IMG/VR virus record: IMGVR_UViG_3300025712_000004
Location: 33,806-97,805 of that record
Strand: one strand, 5' to 3'
Length of the DNA: 64,000 nucleotides
Source: a virus
The notes below the pieces were generated by a model that was given only the letters and a program-made list of their open reading frames with translations, was not told where the DNA came from and did not search any database. Made by a program: the position numbers and the translations under genes. This document shows positions 58,323 to 64,000 of this stretch, piece after piece (the stretch's first letter is position 1; each line of letters starts with the position of its first letter).

Positions 58323-59447
58323 TTATTTGAACCAGCTCTTGATTTCATCTACGGTTAATGTAGACGCTTCCGATTTAATTTCTTCCGGTTCGATTGGCAC
58401 TTCGTTTTCGATTGGTGCGATATCTTCCTGAATATCTTCATCAGATTTTATTTCTCGACTTTCGATGTTTAGTTCTAGGTCTTTTTCTCCATCAGTGATG
58501 GTGTCTTCGTTTTTCATTGCTTCTGTTTCTGTTTCGTTTAGCCAAGATACATGGCGCACAACTACTTCACCAGAACCAACCATAATGTCACCGTTTTCAG
58601 CGACGGAATATGGGATTCGCAAGTAATATTCGGCAGAATCATCTTCCAAATAAACATGGGCAATAACATATGTCATATAAATATCTTGAATATAGACATA
58701 CTTACCTTCACCGCCAGCACTTTTACGTATAGCTTCAGAAACAGTACCAGCAAATTCACCTAGTGACATTTCTGATTTTATTTCTAAATCGTGTGTGGTT
58801 GCTGGGGTTTCGGCTTTAATTTTAAATGCTTCTAATGCGTTTGCCATTTCAGCTTCGCTCTCCCGAACGGCCTTAATGGAATCGACAGCAGCCTGTGCTT
58901 GGCGTTTTGATATACCTGCAGCCTGAAGTGCTTTCTGTACTCCGCGCATAGGATTATCATTATCAACTAGAGCAGATTTAACAGATTGAATTAATGAGTC
59001 TTCGTTGCATGCGAATGTGACTAATGAAATTTCTTTCACGTCTAGTTCATGTAGCTCATTTACGCCATTAATCATTTTCTCTTTGACGGTTTTGTATCCG
59101 ATTGAGAAACGCTTAAGAGCACCCATTTTAACTAGAGCATATGCTTCTGAGCCAGCTTGAGTTTCTAAGCAGAATTCACCTTCGAACAGTAAACCCATAT
59201 CATCTTCTTTCATAGAAGTAATGATACCGATAGGATTTTCTGTGTGTCCATGTTGGCCAAGAAACTGTGGCATTTCTGCCTTAGCTGCCCAACCTTGGAT
59301 ACATTTTGTAAAGGCACCATGCATAGTTTTATCGTTCGCATGGTCGACTGTACCGAAAGTGTTTCCGTAGGCACTAAATGTGCCAATCTCACCGCCAGCT
59401 TTTATTTTAAAGCCACCGTATAAAGATTTTGTGTTCAGATTATACAT
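58323..59447 (-). CDS. prohead protease with long C-terminal extension, 374 aa
   Basis: Residues 1-~160 are an HK97 U35-type Ser protease: GTFSAYGNTFGTVDHANDKT, QFLGQHGHTENPIG (H66 or H68), LKRFSIGYKT (S115) and the following ELHELDVKEISLV strand. It matures the capsid and removes the delta domain. The remaining ~210 residues include a folded beta part (YVYIQDIYMTYVIAHVYLED) and an acidic tail (EDIQEDIAPIENEVPIEPEE), which may act in scaffolding. It overlaps the portal gene by 8 bases. Confidence 0.87.
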   Translation of the reverse strand: MYNLNTKSLYGGFKIKAGGEIGTFSAYGNTFGTVDHANDKTMHGAFTKCIQGWAAKAEMPQFLGQHGHTENPIGIITSMKEDDMGLLFEGEFCLETQAGSEAYALVKMGALKRFSIGYKTVKEKMINGVNELHELDVKEISLVTFACNEDSLIQSVKSALVDNDNPMRGVQKALQAAGISKRQAQAAVDSIKAVRESEAEMANALEAFKIKAETPATTHDLEIKSEMSLGEFAGTVSEAIRKSAGGEGKYVYIQDIYMTYVIAHVYLEDDSAEYYLRIPYSVAENGDIMVGSGEVVVRHVSWLNETETEAMKNEDTITDGEKDLELNIESREIKSDEDIQEDIAPIENEVPIEPEEIKSEASTLTVDEIKSWFK

Positions 59448-60762
59448 TTTTATCCCCTGCTACTTCATTAGGTTCTGTCACCGTAGGATTAGCTACCGAT
59501 TCCAAACCTGAAATTGTAGCTTCAGTCATTTGTTTTTGTTGGTCCCATGTACCATAAGTAAAATTGTTCGTACCTATGATATAAACGTCACCACCTTGAA
59601 TTGTTGGTCGACCCAACTCACGACATGCATCATTTACCGAAGTTGTACCAAGAGCCATTTCTTCTTTGAGTGTTTGTACTAATGTTTTTCTGTCGCCACG
59701 TGTAAATTCTCTCTCATCCAATTTAATTGAATGGTTAGATGGTAATAATAATTTAATATTATTTTCCAAACGTGTAACTAAAGGCATTAATGAATCTCGA
59801 AAGAATGCTGTTGCTGTTTGTTCTATTGTGTTATACTTCATTGCGTCAGGTGAACCTAACATATGAAGAGGGACACGAAATATAGAAGCAATTTGCTCTC
59901 TTGAATATTTTCGTTGTTCGATTAACTGGACATCAACTGCAGACATTTGAATTTGTTGGTAAGTCATACCATATTCTAATACTGCTGTTTTTCCTGAGTT
60001 TTTCGGACCTTTATATAGCTCATCCCATTGGTCTTTTAGACGTTGGATTGATGCTTCGGCTTCTTCATCGTCACCGAACGTTTGTTCAGTTGATAATACG
60101 CCAGAAGGTCTTGCGCCATTTTCGAATAGTGCTGCTGCGTGTGTGTCGCCAGCAATTGCCGAACCAATTGTTTGTGAGGATTGTGTAATAGGGGATAATC
60201 CACGATAACCGTTGGTTGCGTTCAATTTAATGTGTAAAATTTCACTGGGTGCATATGTTTTAATTGTTTTATTACCTCTACCGTCGTTGGTAGTATAGGT
60301 ATGATACACTTGCCCATATGAGTTCATGCTGGTGGTACAATTTTCTTGATGTTCGAACGGTACTAATTCGTATACGTTCTTATATCTATTGCGTTTTACC
60401 ATTGCATAAAAGTTACCTAGCGTTTCTACACTAGTGACATACGTTTCGATGAATTCTTGCCAAGTTTGGTACGTGTTTGGTCGCTGCGTAAATACTGTAT
60501 GCTGAGTACCAGACGTTATTTCGACTTTTTGGTTTCCATCATGGCTGTATAATTTAATTGGCAGTTGACCAATACTTTCTGCTTTAATACGGATACAAGA
60601 ATAAACATCTTGCTGGCGCATAGCTGAAGTATAGGTGACAGTTGTCTTGGCACTAACACCATTAAAGTATTGTGATAGTGATTCTGCTGCATAAGGATTA
60701 TCGGCCTTGGTTCCAACCGACGTGGGGATGGATTTTCTTTTAAACGGATTGCTAAATATCAT
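59440..60762 (-). CDS. portal protein, HK97 type, 440 aa
   Basis: SAMRQQDVYSCIRIKAESIG, QLPIKLYS; TWQEFIETYVTSVETLGNFY; ILHIKLNATNGYRGLSPITQ; and LEYGMTYQQIQMSAVDVQLI followed by IASIFRVPLHMLG are the classical HK97-family portal blocks. The ring of 12 forms the DNA channel. The start MIFSNPFKRK at 60762 is preferred because GAGG lies six bases before it, while the ATG two codons earlier touches it. Confidence 0.94.
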   Translation of the reverse strand: MIFSNPFKRKSIPTSVGTKADNPYAAESLSQYFNGVSAKTTVTYTSAMRQQDVYSCIRIKAESIGQLPIKLYSHDGNQKVEITSGTQHTVFTQRPNTYQTWQEFIETYVTSVETLGNFYAMVKRNRYKNVYELVPFEHQENCTTSMNSYGQVYHTYTTNDGRGNKTIKTYAPSEILHIKLNATNGYRGLSPITQSSQTIGSAIAGDTHAAALFENGARPSGVLSTEQTFGDDEEAEASIQRLKDQWDELYKGPKNSGKTAVLEYGMTYQQIQMSAVDVQLIEQRKYSREQIASIFRVPLHMLGSPDAMKYNTIEQTATAFFRDSLMPLVTRLENNIKLLLPSNHSIKLDEREFTRGDRKTLVQTLKEEMALGTTSVNDACRELGRPTIQGGDVYIIGTNNFTYGTWDQQKQMTEATISGLESVANPTVTEPNEVAGDKNV

Positions 60763-60772
60763 GTCCATCCTC

Positions 60773-62599
60773 TTAGGTTGTTACTAGTCCTCGTTTCCGG
60801 TATGGATTCTTCGGGCTAGGAGTTTTAAGCTCGCAAAGTTGCATTCCGATTATAGTAGCTATAATAGAGTCAATTTTGTCGTGCGGTTTTGACTTATCTT
60901 TGAGAACTTTCATATTCTCATTGATGTCCTTGAAACAAACCGCGTTGGCACAACACCATTCAAACGCTTTGTCTTTTTCGTCATAATTTAATTTACCTTG
61001 AGCAATCAACGATTGAACCATTTTCGCAGGTTCACTTAAATGTGATATACCTTGCTTAACTTCAACCATTTCGATGTTACTCTTCTCCAGAGAAATTGCA
61101 AATTGCGATGCAGAATATGGGTCATACCCAACCATCTGTAAATCGTAATGTTTAGCACAATGTAATATTTCTCGCTTAATAAAGTCATAGTCTGTGGCAG
61201 CACCTTGGGTGATGGTTAATATACCATCCTCTTCCCATTGGACATAAGCTTCATATCGTGCCGGAGTGGCTGCATCGAGAGCATGCTCAGGTAAATAGTG
61301 CCGCTGAAATATAGTTACGCTACCATCATCTTCGGGGAAGAGGATGCTTAGTGCAGCTAAATCGATTTTTTGTGCTAAATCGAGTCCTATATAACATTTA
61401 CGGCCTATGTAGTTTTTTATATCTAAACCTCGTCTAGAACATGTCATTTGCATGTGAAGTAAATCTAGATATGGTGAATCATTTGTATTTACGAAAACAT
61501 CACAATATTTTGTTAGGAAATCTTTTCGGTTGGCGGCATTTTGAAGTGCGCCAGCGAAGTCTGAACGAAGGGTATGTATATTTGTAGCAAAACCAATAGA
61601 TGGATTTGCTTTATACCAGTTCTTCTCATCTTTCCAATCATCATTATCATCTATTGCAAATTCCATACCGAAATATGAATCTAATTTTTCTAGGTTACTA
61701 TTGATGTCTCTTACATGGTTTCTCTGTGCTATACAAACACCATCGAGCTGGGTTCCGGCTGTGGAAATTAGGAACAAAAAAGGGTCTTGGGTTGCACTAG
61801 TACCTGTAGATAATGTGTTCATTAAATCTGCATTATGGTGTGCGTGAAGCTCGTCACAAATACCCAAAGCAACACGTAATCCATCAATTGCCATTGGGTC
61901 GTTTGGCTTTGGTTCCATGATACCATCACGAAGCCACGATTTAAGATTGCTTGCCATGACGTCATAATGCTTACGGAGATTCCAGTCTGCAGATTTAATC
62001 ATTTTCTTTGCATCTTTAAATACGATACCAGCTTGTTCATAATTACGGGCAACTACATAACAAGATGGGTTACCATTTGGAGAAAACGCCATGGTGTATA
62101 ATGCTATTATAGAACATAGGAAAGATTTAGCGTTACCACGAGCAACCAATGTGAATGCTTTAGTGAATCTACGTTCTCCTGCTCGTTCATGGTTTTTGCC
62201 GTAATACCATCCAAACATATTACCTAATACGAACACCATCCACATTAGTAATTCTATTTTTTTGCCTTGCATCTTACCTTTAGTGTGACGGAATCTACCA
62301 GCGAAATCTATAACATCAGTTACTTCTTCAAATCTGAATTCCAACTCACCTTTTTCTATTCTACTACAATCATAAACAAATCTAGCACAAGCATTCTTTG
62401 TTTGTACGCCAGTTTTATTGAAATATATACCATCTTGGTGTAATACTTCATATGCGTATCTTCCGCATGATTGCCAAATCTGAGCAGTGTCAGTTGAGCC
62501 ATTATGTATATCGAAATTAATGTCGCCAATATCAGAAATGAATTTCATCTCTTTACATGACTCAATATTATCTACGGAGATAAGTTTATGATATGACAT
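60773..62599 (-). CDS. terL: terminase large subunit, HK97 type
   Basis: 608 aa. ATPase: Walker A-type VARGNAKS near 152-159, Walker B GICDELH with D249/E250, and the coupling motif SLISTAGT-like (FLFLISTAGT). Nuclease: GLDLAQKIDLAALS near 411-424 with the metal-binding Asp, and Asp residues near the C-terminus (GYDPYSASQF; HDKIDSIIATI). It cuts and pumps DNA into the prohead through the portal. The start follows GGAGGTAATAA. Confidence 0.95.
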   Translation of the reverse strand: MSYHKLISVDNIESCKEMKFISDIGDINFDIHNGSTDTAQIWQSCGRYAYEVLHQDGIYFNKTGVQTKNACARFVYDCSRIEKGELEFRFEEVTDVIDFAGRFRHTKGKMQGKKIELLMWMVFVLGNMFGWYYGKNHERAGERRFTKAFTLVARGNAKSFLCSIIALYTMAFSPNGNPSCYVVARNYEQAGIVFKDAKKMIKSADWNLRKHYDVMASNLKSWLRDGIMEPKPNDPMAIDGLRVALGICDELHAHHNADLMNTLSTGTSATQDPFLFLISTAGTQLDGVCIAQRNHVRDINSNLEKLDSYFGMEFAIDDNDDWKDEKNWYKANPSIGFATNIHTLRSDFAGALQNAANRKDFLTKYCDVFVNTNDSPYLDLLHMQMTCSRRGLDIKNYIGRKCYIGLDLAQKIDLAALSILFPEDDGSVTIFQRHYLPEHALDAATPARYEAYVQWEEDGILTITQGAATDYDFIKREILHCAKHYDLQMVGYDPYSASQFAISLEKSNIEMVEVKQGISHLSEPAKMVQSLIAQGKLNYDEKDKAFEWCCANAVCFKDINENMKVLKDKSKPHDKIDSIIATIIGMQLCELKTPSPKNPYRKRGLVTT

Positions 62600-62618
62600 T
62601 TATTACCTCCTATTTAAA

Positions 62619-62663
62619 TTTATTTTAGTATGCACACTAATATGTATGCATCATTAAAATAAA
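62619..62663 (-). promoter_or_regulatory. AT-rich hairpin with ATATTA loop before terL
   Basis: Outer arms TTTATTTTA (62619-62627) and TAAAATAAA (62655-62663). The inner stem on the minus strand is ATGCATAC, loop ATATTA, GTGTGCAT, with one T-G pair. The core ATACATATTAGTGT is the same as in the hairpin at 55086-55111. It sits between the 62664 gene stop and terL. Confidence 0.65.
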
Positions 62664-63194
62664 CTATATACGTTTCCAGTCGCAAATTAATCTGGCAATT
62701 TCTGGAACTCTCGCTCTCATTATCCCATTGCCTCTAAACTCCAAATATTCTTCTACATATCTTGCGGCTAATCCACGGTCGAATGTAGTCTCGAATACTT
62801 TCTCTCTAAGTCTAGTTAATTTTACTCGGATGGATGGGTCACCAATATCATCTAATGGTTTAGCATATTCATCTTCTCTTCTCTGGTCTTCGTTATATTT
62901 AATTTTTAATCTCTTGTACACTTTCATTTGTCCGTGTGGGTCTAAGCCAGCATATGGAGATTCTTCTTGAAAATCTGTTAATGATTTTAATACATCATAA
63001 TTGTACATGACTGGAATCTGGTTCCATAAATTTAGTTCTATTGAAAGTGTCTTTTGGTCCACCCAATCTGTCACGTGCGAGAAATCCATCTTTAATATAT
63101 CTTTACCTTTTATAACTTCATCTAAATAATCGTAGTCTGCGTCTGGGATAATTTTGGCAACATATCTACCAAGTTGTATTGTATTGTTTGACAT
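62664..63194 (-). CDS. possible terminase small subunit, 176 aa
   Basis: Not recognised from sequence. The place directly before terL is where TerS is expected. The product is acidic and basic in blocks (LDPHGQMKVYKRLKIKYNED; TRLREKVFETTFDRGLAARY), mostly helical, but I see no clear HTH. The start follows AAGGAGCTAAGAAA. TerS is an inference from position only. Confidence 0.45.
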   Translation of the reverse strand: MSNNTIQLGRYVAKIIPDADYDYLDEVIKGKDILKMDFSHVTDWVDQKTLSIELNLWNQIPVMYNYDVLKSLTDFQEESPYAGLDPHGQMKVYKRLKIKYNEDQRREDEYAKPLDDIGDPSIRVKLTRLREKVFETTFDRGLAARYVEEYLEFRGNGIMRARVPEIARLICDWKRI

Positions 63195-64000
63195 TTTCTT
63201 AGCTCCTTGTAGGGAATATCTTTATAGAACCCTTTAAAAATGGGAGTTGTTAGAAAAGTACATTTGCGACTTTTTATTTGAGTTATCAGTTTTGGGCTAT
63301 TTGTTAGCATATATTATATCGGTCGTTATCAGGCCATTTTTGACGAAATGCTCTGAAGGCCAGTAAAAACGGACTATTTGGTTTTATCTCTTAACATACC
63401 GTATCGATGTTAACACATTCATTTTACGCGAAAATTTTGGCAGCGCGGGTTAACCATAGGATTAGGTGTTTTATTTTGACAGCCCCCAAGGCTGATAGCC
63501 GCATTTTTAAAGGGCTGCAGAGCATATAGGGTATATAGTCATGTTTGAATCGATATTTTATTTTTTATTTAGAATATAGTTAAATGGTTTACAAGCCGCG
63601 TAATACATAGCGATGAGCCATATAGCAACATCATTATATTGATTGATATAGCAATGCGATAGCCTTACAAGCCGCGTAATACATAGCGATGCATGATATA
63701 TGCGTATATGTAAGCCGTATATGTAAGCCATACGATATAGCTATAGATATAACTATGATTATGGTATGGTGTTTTGTGGTGGTGGTGGGCATAGAATAAG
63801 CTTTAATATATAGGGTATATATAGCCTTATATAATAGCTTAGATATACGTATATATGTTGATGTATATATCTATATATTTATATGTATATATGGGCCTTA
63901 TATGGGGCATATATAGAATGATAATTATAGCTAAATATTGTTGTTAGGATATAAGGGAATAAGCCAGATATTTATTAATTATATAGCTACTCTTCCTAAT
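63195..64000. other. non-coding AT-rich region upstream of terminase genes
   Basis: 806 bases with no credible gene. The first ~120 bases are the leader of the 62664 gene, with TATAAT on the minus strand at 63313-63318 but no good -35 box. The middle holds a more GC-balanced part (63430-63530). The rest is dominated by TATA-type tracts and a 27-bp direct repeat. Candidate packaging start, terminus or replication origin. Confidence 0.6.
63589..63691 (+). repeat. 27-bp direct repeat, two copies 76 bp apart
   Basis: Identical copies at 63589-63615 and 63665-63691, each starting TTACAAGCCGCG and ending ACATAGCGATG. They are among the few GC-containing words in this tract, and related short words (AAGCCGTAT, AAGCCATA) follow. 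They look like protein-binding iterons. Confidence 0.85.

Noticed and set aside
63122-63310. A minus-strand 62-aa frame upstream of the 62664 gene
   Set aside because: It overlaps the well-placed start and ribosome site of the 62664 gene and shows no motif.
1-64000. CRISPR array or insertion sequence
   Set aside because: The only regular direct repeats are coding repeats (gp32-like tail, Ala tract, WSK units) and the two 27-bp copies at the right end; no transposase was seen.

Overview
The window is part of a tailed double-stranded DNA phage genome that is AT-rich and tightly packed. The gene set points to a long, non-contractile-tailed (siphovirus-type) phage. Its head and tail genes are HK97-like, with G/GT tail chaperones and a tape measure but no sheath or contractile baseplate genes. 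The replication genes are T4-like. GGAG-type ribosome sites, TTGACA/TATAAT promoters and a T4-lysozyme-type endolysin fit a gammaproteobacterial host, possibly marine, but the sequence alone does not name it. No integrase or CI-like repressor is visible, so a lytic lifestyle is likely. The genome continues past the left edge, which cuts through a gene. A replicative helicase, a clamp loader and UvsX are not in the window and may lie outside it.

Positions 1-34966 (plus strand) form the replication and early/accessory arm. It encodes a RelA/SpoT-type HD hydrolase (partial), family B DNA polymerase (gp43-like), helicase loader (gp59-like), ssDNA-binding protein (gp32-like), RNase H/5' nuclease, sliding clamp (gp45-like), UvsW helicase, an AEP-type primase candidate, Dda helicase, dCMP deaminase, thymidylate synthase, a SLOG-DexA exonuclease fusion, peptide deformylase and DNA ligase. 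Between them lie many small unknown genes, two Mom-like acyltransferases and five homing-endonuclease-like units. One of those units is inserted in frame inside thymidylate synthase. Short operons start at sigma70-like promoters in which an inverted repeat brackets the -10 box. A 17-bp bidirectional terminator at 34972-35011 closes this arm.

Positions 35052-63194 (minus strand) form the virion and lysis arm, transcribed leftwards. In order of transcription they are: a small gene (candidate TerS), TerL, portal, prohead protease, major capsid protein, a strong terminator, connectors, tail terminator, tail tube, HK97 gp10-like protein, G/GT chaperones with a -1 frameshift, tape measure, a sulfotransferase-like protein, three tail-tip proteins, a 1780-residue J-like hub/fibre with an S74 chaperone, further fibre proteins (one with 24 WSK repeats), then membrane proteins and a T4-type endolysin.

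Positions 63195-64000 are non-coding and very AT-rich, with a 27-bp direct repeat. This is a candidate packaging or origin region upstream of the terminase genes.

The signals most worth following are: (1) a family of promoter-overlapping hairpins whose arms vary but stay complementary, often through G-T pairs; (2) a structured RNA candidate with a canonical tRNA T-arm and a 19-bp closing stem; (3) a Mom-like gene whose reading frame changes twice, each time at a slippery sequence; and (4) a homing-endonuclease domain inside thymidylate synthase with no intein signature.
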